Program-made: the position numbers and the translations under genes
Shown: piece after piece, positions 1-6,354 of the stretch
How positions within the stretch are numbered: the first letter of the stretch is position 1
Layout: the number at the start of each line of letters is the position of its first letter
Assembly (NCBI GenBank): GCA_012514865.1
Contig: JAAYZO010000216.1
Coordinates: 1-13,834, forward strand
DNA length: 13,834 nucleotides
Direction: 5' to 3'
From: Lentisphaerota bacterium
GTDB taxonomy: Bacteria > Verrucomicrobiota > Lentisphaeria > Oligosphaerales > JAFGRS01
The notes under the pieces: model-generated
Database searches by the model: none
What the model was told of the DNA's origin: nothing
The model's input: the letters and a program-made list of their open reading frames with translations, nothing else

Positions 1-30
1 CCCGGCGCGTGTCGAGGCGTGTCGGCTGCG

Positions 31-1131
31 TCAGTTGGCGCCGCGGCCGCCGACGCCCTTGGTGTTGGCCGTGATCTGCCGGGCCGCTTCCTTCGGGCGC
101 AGGCTGCGGGTGGCCTTACCGGCCAGCCACATCTCGGAGTTGCCGATCTCGGCGAGTTCCTTGCCGAGCTGCTGCTGGTAGTTCGGAGCGCCGCAGCTCT
201 CGATGACACGGCGGGTCTCGGCGCCGGACTTGACGCGCTCGTAGAGGTTCTCGAAGACCGGCAGCACCGCCGCCTTGAACTTCGGCTTCCAGTCCAGGGC
301 GCCGCGCTGGGCCGTCGCCGAGCAGTTGGCGAACATCCAGTCCATGCCGTTCTCGCTGACCAGGCGGATGAGGCTCTCGGTCAGTTCCTCGACGGTCTCG
401 TTGAAGGCCTCGCTCGGGCTGTGGCCATTGGCGCGCAGGACGTCGTACTGGGCTTCCATGACGCCGGCCAGGGCGCCCATGAGCACGCCGCGCTCGCCGG
501 TCAGATCACTGTAGACCTCGCCCTCGAAGGTGGTCGGGAAGAGGTACCCGGAGCCGACCGCGATGCCGAGGGCCAGGCAGCGCTCGTAGGCGCGGCCGGT
601 GGCGTCCTGGGCCACGGCGAAGCTGGAGTTGATGCCGGCGCCCGAGAGGAAGTTGCGGCGCACCGAGGTGCCGGAGCCCTTCGGGGCCACCAGCAGCACG
701 TCGACATCCGGCGGCGGGATGATGCCGGTCTGGTCCTTGTAGACGATCGAGAAGCCATGCGAGAAGTAGAGGGCGTCGCCGGGCTTCAGGCAGCCCTTGA
801 CGATCGGCCAGATCGCCTTCTGGGCCGCATCCGAGACCAGCACCTGCACCACCGTCGCGCGCCGCGCCGCCTCGTCGATCTCGAAGAGCGTCTCGCCCGG
901 CACCCAGCCGTCGGCGATGGCGCGGTCCCAGTCACGCTTGAAGGCGCTGGACTGGCCGATGATGACATTGAAGCCGTTGTCCTTCATGTTCAGGGCCTGG
1001 GCCGGGCCCTGGACGCCATAGCCGATGGCGGCGATGGTCTCGCCCTTGAGGACCTGGAGGGCCTTGGACATCGGGAACTCATCGCGGGTGATGACCTCTT
1101 CCTTCACGCCGCCGAAATCGATGATAGCCAT
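31..1131 (-). CDS. ilvC: Ketol-acid reductoisomerase (acetohydroxyacid isomeroreductase)
   Basis: Catalyses the NADPH- and Mg-dependent isomerisation and reduction of acetolactate or acetohydroxybutyrate, the second common step of valine, leucine and isoleucine synthesis, in the cytosol. The 366-residue product has the Rossmann glycine motif GYGVQGPAQ (about residues 38-46), the conserved SHGF histidine (H125), and the metal-binding SDLTGERG segment (D209, E213) followed by an ETVEEL helix (245-250). Length and the N-terminal EFPMSKALQVLKGETIAAIG resemble the KARI type I know from Bacteroidetes and related bacteria, not the short class I enzymes of Firmicutes or Proteobacteria. The reading frame stays open for 25 codons upstream, but the ATG at 1131 fits the family start (MAIIDFGG) and has a ribosome site AAAGGA at 1141-1146. 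It lies 117 bases after argC on the same strand; ilvB/ilvN are not in the window. Identification is firm. Confidence 0.97.
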   Translation of the reverse strand: MAIIDFGGVKEEVITRDEFPMSKALQVLKGETIAAIGYGVQGPAQALNMKDNGFNVIIGQSSAFKRDWDRAIADGWVPGETLFEIDEAARRATVVQVLVSDAAQKAIWPIVKGCLKPGDALYFSHGFSIVYKDQTGIIPPPDVDVLLVAPKGSGTSVRRNFLSGAGINSSFAVAQDATGRAYERCLALGIAVGSGYLFPTTFEGEVYSDLTGERGVLMGALAGVMEAQYDVLRANGHSPSEAFNETVEELTESLIRLVSENGMDWMFANCSATAQRGALDWKPKFKAAVLPVFENLYERVKSGAETRRVIESCGAPNYQQQLGKELAEIGNSEMWLAGKATRSLRPKEAARQITANTKGVGGRGAN

Positions 1132-1216
1132 GCTGACGAATCCTTTCTGCTCTTCCTTCGGCCACGATCCCGCCCCCTTCTGAAGACGAGGCCGGGCGCA
1201 CCACATGCAAATCCGT

Positions 1217-1245
1217 ACTGTAGCCTTCCCTTAGGGCTCCTGCAA
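1217..1245 (-). promoter_or_regulatory. Weak candidate promoter for ilvC
   Basis: On the minus strand TTGCAG (1240-1245) is separated by 17 bases from TACAGT (1217-1222), about 85 bases before the ilvC start in the argC-ilvC gap. Match to sigma-70 hexamers is 3/6 and 4/6, so this is only a possibility; read-through from argC is equally likely. Confidence 0.22.
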
Positions 1246-1248
1246 CCC

Positions 1249-2277
1249 TCAGCGCAGGCCGGTCGTCTCGTCGAGGCCGCCGAGGAGGTTCATGCACTGC
1301 ACGGCCTGACCGCTGGCGCCCTTGGTCAGGTTGTCGATGGCGCTGGAGAGCAGGATGCGGCCGGTGCGGCTGTCGAAGGCGCAGCCGATCTCGCAGCGGT
1401 TGGTCAGGGTGACGTGCTTGGTGTCGGCGAGGCTGCCGCGCGGCAGGACACGCACGAAGGGCTCGGCGTCGTAGGCCTCGTGCAGGGCCGCCTCGACCGC
1501 CTCCAGCGTCGCTCCCGGCATGGCCTCCAGGACGATGGTCGAATGGATGCCGCGGTTGACGGGAATGAGGTGCGGCAGGAAGCTCATCGCCAGGGCCGGC
1601 ACGCCGGCGGCCAGGGCGAGTTCCTGCTCGATCTCCGGGAGGTGGCGGTGACCGGTGATCTTGTACGGCCGGACGCTCTCGTTGCACTCCGGGAAGATGT
1701 ACTCCAGGTCGACCTTGCGGCCGGCGCCCGAGACGCCGCTGAGGGCCGCGGCGAGGATGTTCCCGGGTCGCGCCAGGCCGGCCGCCAGTACCGGCGCCGT
1801 CGGCAGGATGATGCTGGTCGGGTAGCACCCGGCGCAGGCCACCAGGCGGGCCTGACGGAGGGCCTCGCGGTAGCGCTCCGGCAGGCCGTAGACGGCCTCG
1901 CGCAGGAGCTCCGGCGCGGGATGCGCCGCGCCGTAGTAGCGCTCGTAGACGGCCGTGTCGCGCAGGCGGAAGTCGGCGCTGATGTCGATGACGCGGACGC
2001 CCCTGGCGAGCAGCGGCACGGCGAACTCGGCGGCGACGCCGTGGGGCAGGGCGAGGAAGGCCACCTCGGCGCGCTCGGCGATCTCGTCGATGCTCGGGGC
2101 GCTGAAGGTCAGCGGCGCCTCCATGTAGCGCGGGAAGACCTTCCCCAGGGGCTGCCCGGCGTACTGACGGCTGGTGACGCAGGTGATCTCGACCTGCGGA
2201 TGCGCCAGGAGGAGCCGCACGAGCTCCTCCCCTGAGTAGCCCGACGCGCCGACAATCGCGACCCTGATACCGGCCAT
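1249..2277 (-). CDS. argC: N-acetyl-gamma-glutamyl-phosphate reductase
   Basis: Reduces N-acetylglutamyl-5-phosphate to the semialdehyde with NADPH, the third step of arginine synthesis. The 342-residue protein, a usual length for the long ArgC type, opens with the dinucleotide-binding VAIVGASGYSG motif (7-17). It carries the catalytic cysteine in ACAGCYPTS (C151), the conserved GVSGAGRK segment, and FLPHLIPVNRGIHST near residue 230. The start at 2277 is chosen over an in-frame ATG 13 codons upstream because MAGIRVAIVG is the normal N-terminus and GGGAGG (2286-2291) sits 8 bases before it. The gene follows rpsI and precedes ilvC on the same strand, but an intrinsic terminator lies only 40 bases upstream, so it may not simply be part of the ribosomal transcript. 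No other arg gene is present. Confidence 0.96.
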   Translation of the reverse strand: MAGIRVAIVGASGYSGEELVRLLLAHPQVEITCVTSRQYAGQPLGKVFPRYMEAPLTFSAPSIDEIAERAEVAFLALPHGVAAEFAVPLLARGVRVIDISADFRLRDTAVYERYYGAAHPAPELLREAVYGLPERYREALRQARLVACAGCYPTSIILPTAPVLAAGLARPGNILAAALSGVSGAGRKVDLEYIFPECNESVRPYKITGHRHLPEIEQELALAAGVPALAMSFLPHLIPVNRGIHSTIVLEAMPGATLEAVEAALHEAYDAEPFVRVLPRGSLADTKHVTLTNRCEIGCAFDSRTGRILLSSAIDNLTKGASGQAVQCMNLLGGLDETTGLR

Positions 2278-2316
2278 GGTCCGGACCTCCCGTACTGCTT
2301 GGCCACACCCACCCAT

Positions 2317-2351
2317 AAAAAAACCGGACCGGCTTGGCGTCGCCGGCCCGG
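2317..2351 (-). terminator. Intrinsic terminator after rpsI
   Basis: Read on the minus strand, CCGGGCCGG (2343-2351) pairs with CCGGTCCGG (2324-2332) as a 9-bp stem with one G-U pair and a 10-base loop, followed at once by seven T (2317-2323). This is a classic rho-independent terminator 51 bases after the rpsI stop and about 40 bases before the argC start. It either ends the rplM-rpsI transcript or partly attenuates argC-ilvC. Confidence 0.9.
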
Positions 2352-2402
2352 CTGGAATCTACCGCGGTACCTACTCTCGTCTCTGCGTCGCCAGGACGAC
2401 CC

Positions 2403-2801
2403 TCAGCGCTTGGAGAACTGGAAGCGCTTGCGGGCGCCGGGCTGGCCGGACTTCTTGCGTTCCTTGACGCGCGAGTCGCGGGTGAGCATGCCGCTCTCCT
2501 TGAGCACGCCGCGCAGCTCGCTCTTGGCGAGCTGGAGGGCGCGGGCGATGCCATGGCGCAGGGCGCCGGCCTGGCCCATGGGGCCGCCGCCGCGGATGTT
2601 CGCCACGACGTCGTAGGCACCGGTGGTGCCGGTGATCATCAGCGGCTGCGTCACATAGCTGCGCACCGTATCGTTCGGGAAGTACTCGGTGAAATCCTGC
2701 TTGTTCACCTTGACCTTGCCCGTACCCGGCGCCAGGCGGACCCTGGCAACCGCACACTTGCGCCGGCCCACAGCCAGAATTTCGTCTTTCGCGACAGCCA
2801 T
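2403..2801 (-). CDS. rpsI: Small-subunit ribosomal protein S9 (uS9)
   Basis: A 30S ribosomal protein whose C-terminal tail reaches towards the P-site tRNA. The 132-residue product has the family landmarks GRRKCAVARVRL (12-23), IRGGGPMGQAGALRHGIARAL (about 69-89), the basic SRVKERKKSGQPGARK stretch and the near-invariant ending FQFSKR, so it is complete. A ribosome site AGAGGA lies at 2811-2816, nine bases before the ATG. It follows rplM by 55 bases, the order found in most bacteria, so the two are surely co-transcribed. An intrinsic terminator follows it. Confidence 0.98.
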   Translation of the reverse strand: MAVAKDEILAVGRRKCAVARVRLAPGTGKVKVNKQDFTEYFPNDTVRSYVTQPLMITGTTGAYDVVANIRGGGPMGQAGALRHGIARALQLAKSELRGVLKESGMLTRDSRVKERKKSGQPGARKRFQFSKR

Positions 2802-2856
2802 TATACGCGTTCCTCTTTAGGCCGGACCGGCCTTGGCCGGGCGGCTCTGCAATCCC

Positions 2857-3285
2857 TTACAGCGCGAGCTTCTCCACCTTCTGCGCCTCGTGGCGGTGCT
2901 CAGGGCCGGCATAGACCTTGAGCTTGCGGAACTGGGCCCGGCCGAGGCGGGTGCGCGGCATCATGCCCCAGACGGCCTGCTCGATGAGGCGCTCGGGGTG
3001 CTTCTGACGCACGACCTTGGCGATCTGACGCTTGAGGCCGCTCGGGTGACCCGAGTAGTCCTCGTAGATCTTCTGGGTTTCCTTGTTGCCGGTCAGCAGC
3101 ACCTTCTCGGCGTTGATGACGACCACGAAGTCGCCGCAGTCGAGGTGCGGGGTGAAGGTCGGCTTGTGCTTGCCGCGCAGGATGTCGGCGAGGCGAGTCG
3201 CGAGACGCCCCACGACCTGGCCTTCGGCATCCACCACCCACCACTTACGATCGATTTCGTCCGGCTTGGGCAAGTACGTTTTCAT
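2857..3285 (-). CDS. rplM: Large-subunit ribosomal protein L13 (uL13)
   Basis: An early-assembling 50S protein. The 142-residue product equals the length of the E. coli protein and shows the typical MKTYLPKPDEIDRKWWVVDA start, GRLATRLADILRGKHKP (about 26-42), the GDFVVVINAEKV strand, the YSGHPSGLK loop and VWGMMPRTRLGR (about 105-116). The frame is open for 59 more codons upstream, but these do not look like L13 and would overlap the AT-rich promoter stretch and the end of the preceding gene, so the ATG at 3285 is used. The ribosome site is weak (GGTGA close to the start). It is the first gene of the rplM-rpsI pair. Confidence 0.98.
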   Translation of the reverse strand: MKTYLPKPDEIDRKWWVVDAEGQVVGRLATRLADILRGKHKPTFTPHLDCGDFVVVINAEKVLLTGNKETQKIYEDYSGHPSGLKRQIAKVVRQKHPERLIEQAVWGMMPRTRLGRAQFRKLKVYAGPEHRHEAQKVEKLAL

Positions 3286-3368
3286 CGTCACCGACTCGAA
3301 CTGTATAGACACACAAAAGTAGTTCCGGATAACAAAGATCGTTAAACTAGTCCGCTCATGCAGTCCTG
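3286..3368 (-). promoter_or_regulatory. AT-rich leader and probable rplM promoter
   Basis: This 83-base gap is clearly richer in A and T than the surroundings, as expected for a strong ribosomal promoter. On the minus strand a TATACA box (3302-3307) is the best -10 candidate, but no good -35 lies 16-18 bases upstream (TTGTTA at 3330-3335 is 22 away). The hexamers are therefore not settled. Any L13 autoregulatory leader would also lie here. Confidence 0.4.
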
Positions 3369-4160
3369 TCAACCCGGCGCGGCATCGGTCGGGGCAACTT
3401 TCGCGTTGTCGGCCTTGGACATAAGGGCCGCGAGGGCGCTTCCGGAGCATAGACCGAGCCACGGCTGGCCGGTCGCCAGGCGTGCCAGGGTGGCCCCGAG
3501 TTCGTTGCCGGCGGGGTCGGTATCAGGCAGATCCGGGAAGGCGCGACGGCGGCCGTCCAGGGTGACCTCGAGGCGCTGGTCGCGGCAGCGCCGGCCGGCG
3601 CGGTCGATGGCGAAAGCGGCAGCGGCCCGGGCCTGGCCGCGCTCGGCCTCCAGGGTCACCGTCCACAGGCCCAGCGCCGTCGCCGCCGGGTGGCATGCCA
3701 CCGCGACGGCGTCCGGGGCGTCGCCGGCCAGCCAGAGGCCGAGGTCGAGGGCGCCGGGACGGCAGCCCGCGGCCGCGTCAGGGGCGCTGACCTCGACCCG
3801 CACGGCCCGCACCCGGCCGAGGATGCCGCCGACCACGAACTCGCGCAGTCGCGCGAAGGCCGGCACAAAACGCCAGCCGCCCACGACCGCCAGGCGGCCG
3901 AGAGCCGCCAGGCGGGCCCGACGCACTGCGACGCTCCCGAGCGGCGCCGCGGCACCGCGCGCCAGCACCGGCCGACGGTGACGCAGGAGCGCGCGCCAGG
4001 CGCCCTCGGACAGGGCGCCGTCGAGGCAGAGGTCGATCAGGTCCGCCGTCAGGCAGGCCTCGTCCAGACCGGGCGACACCACGACGTCGTGACCCGCCTG
4101 GCGGTACCAGTGCGACTGTGCCGCGGCGGCTTCACCGGCTCCCATGACTGCGACGCGCAT
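3369..4160 (-). CDS. Degenerate Gfo/Idh/MocA-family protein, probably not a dehydrogenase
   Basis: A 263-residue protein resembling NAD(P)-dependent sugar dehydrogenases of the Gfo/Idh/MocA family but clearly worn down; the usual length is about 320-380. The Rossmann loop is GAGEAAA instead of GxGxxG/A (residues 7-13). A segment like the family motif before the second domain survives (WRFVPAFARLREFV, 96-109, then GILGRVRAVRVEV). The place where CEKP normally supplies the catalytic lysine reads VLARGAAAPLG (65-75), with no lysine. The family HxxD motif appears as GALD (136-139), with the histidine gone, before LGLWLAGD. It may bind a cofactor or a partner without catalysis. The start ATG at 4160 has only a weak GGAG upstream. 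It precedes rplM by 83 bases on the same strand. Family assignment comes from motifs read by eye and is moderately sure; function is unknown. Confidence 0.75.
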   Translation of the reverse strand: MRVAVMGAGEAAAAQSHWYRQAGHDVVVSPGLDEACLTADLIDLCLDGALSEGAWRALLRHRRPVLARGAAAPLGSVAVRRARLAALGRLAVVGGWRFVPAFARLREFVVGGILGRVRAVRVEVSAPDAAAGCRPGALDLGLWLAGDAPDAVAVACHPAATALGLWTVTLEAERGQARAAAAFAIDRAGRRCRDQRLEVTLDGRRRAFPDLPDTDPAGNELGATLARLATGQPWLGLCSGSALAALMSKADNAKVAPTDAAPG

Positions 4161-4255
4161 CGTCGAGGCGGCTCCAGGGCTGCGGGCACGTCCGGCGCCG
4201 GCGCCCGTCTCCCGGACGCCGGCCGGACACGCCGGGTTGCTGAATCGGCGGCGTT

Positions 4256-4279
4256 CCCTATCCTCTTAATAGTATAGGG
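4256..4279 (-). promoter_or_regulatory. Candidate -10 box inside an inverted repeat, upstream of the Gfo/Idh-like gene
   Basis: A short AT-rich island in very GC-rich DNA. On the minus strand TATACT (4271-4276) matches five of six -10 bases, and CCCTAT/ATAGGG (4256-4261 and 4274-4279) forms an inverted repeat around it that could bind a regulator. No convincing -35 box is present, and the start codon is about 100 bases away. Confidence 0.3.
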
Positions 4280-4307
4280 TCCGGCGCCCGGGGCGCCAGC
4301 GCCGCCC

Positions 4308-4544
4308 GACGGCGCCGTGGACGGCGCCGGTGGTCGCGCTCGGCTCGCGCGACCTACTTACCGCGTCGCGGGTCGAGGGTGGGCGCCACGAACCGAGTGG
4401 CGCTCCCCCGGGCGCGGCCGGCGCCCGGGAGGTGGTCCACGGACGGCGCTGCGGACGGCGCCGGTGGTCGCGCTCGGCTCGCGCGACCTACGTGCCGAGC
4501 CTGCGGGGCGGCGGTGGGCGCCACGAGCCGAGGGGCGCTCCCCC
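4308..4544. repeat. Tandemly duplicated GC-rich hairpin element (two units, period about 134)
   Basis: A 38-base block is identical at 4320-4357 and 4454-4491, and the 12 bases before it match at 10 of 12. A second 32-base block recurs at 4378-4409 and 4513-4544 with two changes. Each first block folds as GGTCGCGC/GCGCGACC (4332-4339 with 4347-4354; 4466-4473 with 4481-4488). The second block folds as GCGCCAC/GTGGCGC (4383-4389 with 4397-4403). A third stem of 9 bp, CCCGGGCGC/GCGCCCGGG (4407-4415 with 4421-4429), lies only in the first unit. It has no coding capacity that looks real and no transposase. It may be a REP- or MITE-like element. Confidence 0.8.
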
Positions 4545-4546
4545 CC

Positions 4547-4572
4547 CTCTGCGTTGCTCCGCGCCCTCTGCG
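4547..4572. repeat. Short-period repeat family 1: CTCTGCG x3
   Basis: Three units, CTCTGCG (4547-4553), CTCCGCG (4557-4563) and CTCTGCG (4566-4572), spaced 10 and 9 bases apart. Read on the other strand this is the CGCAGAG pattern that I recall between genes in several environmental phyla. Confidence 0.7.
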
Positions 4573-4590
4573 GCAGCATCCCGCCTCCCC

Positions 4591-4620
4591 CATCCGTGTC
4601 CATCGGTGTCCATCCGTGGT
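4591..4620. repeat. Short-period repeat family 2: CATCCGTGTC x3
   Basis: Three head-to-tail decanucleotides with exact 10-base period: CATCCGTGTC, CATCGGTGTC and CATCCGTGGT. On the minus strand this is the CACGGATGGA pattern. A 27-base pyrimidine-only tract (4620-4646) follows. Confidence 0.8.
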
Positions 4621-4643
4621 TCTCTTTCCCCTCTCCTCCCTCT

Positions 4644-4669
4644 CCCATTCGCCCAATCCGCCCCATTCG
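4644..4669. repeat. Short-period repeat family 3: CCCATTCG x3
   Basis: Units CCCATTCG (4644-4651), CCCAATCCG (4652-4660) and CCCCATTCG (4661-4669) follow without gaps at a period of 8-9 bases. Confidence 0.65.
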
Positions 4670-4699
4670 CGGTGGAATCCCCTCCCCTCGCCCTCGCCC

Positions 4700-4723
4700 C
4701 TTGGCGCTCTTGGCGGCTTGGCG
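4700..4723. repeat. Short-period repeat family 4: CTTGGCG x3
   Basis: Three perfect CTTGGCG units at 4700-4706, 4709-4715 and 4717-4723, at periods of 9 and 8. On the minus strand they read CGCCAAG. The array ends 50 bases downstream of the sulfatase stop codon. Confidence 0.7.
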
Positions 4724-4772
4724 AGGGAACTCCCCTCTTACCTTCCCCACCTCCAACCGCACGGTGGTCAGT

Positions 4773-6215
4773 CTAGAACCTCTCGCCCTTATGGGCTTTG
4801 AGGGCAACGTCGGCCCAGCGATTGAGCCAGTCGTGCCCGAAGGCGGGCGCGAGCGGTGCGTCATCGCCCGTGGCGATCATGCGTTCCCGCAGCCAGCCGT
4901 GGTGGTCGCGGAGCAGGTCGGCGCAGGCCGGGTCGTTGACGCGGTTATGCAGCTCCCCGGGATCGGCTTCCAGGTCGAAGAACTGCCAGGGCTTCAGGCC
5001 CTCCGCGCCGCCGCCCAGGACGACATACTTATAGCGCCGGCTGCGGAAGGCGCGCCAGGTGCGCTGGTGGAAGACGACGCCCGGGCGCACTTCGGCGACA
5101 AACTCGAGCATGACGCCCGGCCGGTCGAGGGCCTCGGCCCCGGCCTCGCCGCGCACGAGGGGCGTGAGATCGACGCCGTGCAGCGGCTCACGCGACCCGG
5201 TCGGAAGGCCGCACAGCCCGAGGAGGGTCGGGAAGAGGTCCTCGGTGCAGGTGGGCTCCGGCAGGACCCGCCCGGCGGGTATGCCGCGGCCGGGTCCCCA
5301 GACCATCAGCGGCACCCCGGTCGACTCCTCGAGCGGGTACTGCTTCTCGTGGAGCGCGTGGCTGCCGCCGAACTCGCCGTGGTCGGAGGTGAAGACCACG
5401 ATGGTGTCGCGGTCCTGGCCAGTCTCGCGCAGGCTCGCCATGAGTCGGCCGACGTTGTCGTCGATCTGCTCCAGCATGGCGTAGTACAGCGCCCGAGAGC
5501 GCAGGAGCGCCCCGCGGTCGGAGGGCGGCCGGCGGACGCTCCAGGCGGCGGCGGCCAGTTCCTCGTGGTCGGGGGCGACCATGAAGTTCTCGGGCAGGAC
5601 GAGGTCGCGGTCGAGCCACTTCCGTTCGTAGGCGTCCGGCACCTCGAAGGGCGGGTGGGGGGCCTCGATCGAGAGGGCCAGCGCGAAGGGCCGGTCCCGC
5701 CGGCGACGCGCCAGATAATCGCCGGCCAGCTCGAAGAGCCCGTCGGTCTGGTGGCCGCGGATGGGATGCGGCGTGGGGTCGTCGTCCTCGAACCAGGCGG
5801 TGTCGTAGTAGTTGTTGCGGAACTCGAAGCCGAACCACCGCGACCAGCGCCCCTGATGCTCGCGTGGCACCGGCCGGTTCATGAGGCCTGGCCCCAGCCC
5901 CCCGGAGAGGTGCCATTTGCCGATGTAGATGGACTCATAGCCGGCCTCGTTGAAGACGTCGGCGAGAGTCCGCTCAGCCGGCGACATCCGCCAGAGGATG
6001 GCCGGCACCATGCGGCTGTGGGCGTAGTGGCCGGTCATGAGGCTGAAGCGGTAGGGCACGCAGACCGGGTAGGTGGAGCAGGCGGCGTCGAAGCGGACGC
6101 CCTCCCGGGCGAGGGCGTCGAGGTTGGGCGTCACGGCGTTCGGGTCGCCATGGCAGGCCAGCGCGTCACGCCGGAGCTGGTCACACAGGATGAGCAGGAG
6201 GTTGGGCTGGGACAC
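4773..6215 (-). CDS. Type I (formylglycine) sulfatase
   Basis: Hydrolyses sulfate esters, here probably on a sugar or glycan. The 480-residue protein has the metal-binding start LLLILCDQLRRDALACHG (D12), the signature CVPYRFSLMTG with C52 as the residue converted to formylglycine, GKWHL (K100, H102), APHPPF (H187), the TSDHGEFGG metal site (D278, H279) and a lysine at 291. The signature has Y where S is common (CxPSR), which is tolerated because only C, P and R define it. The GTG at 6215 is preferred over an in-frame ATG at 6326. GAGGAG (6225-6230) lies nine bases before it, and the 37 extra residues would be basic and unlike the family. With this start there is no signal peptide, which suggests cytoplasmic action on imported sugars. 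The maturase needed for formylglycine is not in the window. It follows the GH31 gene by 139 bases. Confidence 0.94.
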   Translation of the reverse strand: MSQPNLLLILCDQLRRDALACHGDPNAVTPNLDALAREGVRFDAACSTYPVCVPYRFSLMTGHYAHSRMVPAILWRMSPAERTLADVFNEAGYESIYIGKWHLSGGLGPGLMNRPVPREHQGRWSRWFGFEFRNNYYDTAWFEDDDPTPHPIRGHQTDGLFELAGDYLARRRRDRPFALALSIEAPHPPFEVPDAYERKWLDRDLVLPENFMVAPDHEELAAAAWSVRRPPSDRGALLRSRALYYAMLEQIDDNVGRLMASLRETGQDRDTIVVFTSDHGEFGGSHALHEKQYPLEESTGVPLMVWGPGRGIPAGRVLPEPTCTEDLFPTLLGLCGLPTGSREPLHGVDLTPLVRGEAGAEALDRPGVMLEFVAEVRPGVVFHQRTWRAFRSRRYKYVVLGGGAEGLKPWQFFDLEADPGELHNRVNDPACADLLRDHHGWLRERMIATGDDAPLAPAFGHDWLNRWADVALKAHKGERF

Positions 6216-6354
6216 GGGGTGTGGCTCCTCAATGACGTAGGGGGTCCGCCGCGTGTATCCTGATTCTCGGGCGATCGCAGGCTCCCGGCGGGATCTCGAC
6301 GCATGGGGTTGAGGCCGCGCGGCCATTCGCAGTCAGTCCTGTCGGTACTCGTCT

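Noticed and set aside
19..2235. Open plus-strand frame of 738 codons across ilvC and argC
   Set aside because: It lies antisense to two certain genes, has low-complexity Ala/Gly/Leu/Val composition and no family motif. High GC at codon third positions leaves the antisense frame free of stops.
3286..3462. N-terminal extension of L13 by 59 residues
   Set aside because: The added sequence is not L13-like, it overlaps the end of the preceding gene and the AT-rich leader, and the 142-residue form equals the usual length.
4354..4864. Short frames through the intergenic repeats 4308-4723
   Set aside because: They are translations of repeat units and hairpins; similar peptides are common false annotations in genomes that carry these repeats.
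4317..6263. Open plus-strand frame of 648 codons over the repeat region and the sulfatase
   Set aside because: It begins inside repeats and runs antisense to a sulfatase with a complete signature; composition is that of a shadow frame.
6216..6326. ATG at 6326 as the sulfatase start
   Set aside because: It would add 37 basic residues not expected in the family, while the GTG at 6215 has a GAGGAG ribosome site at ideal distance.
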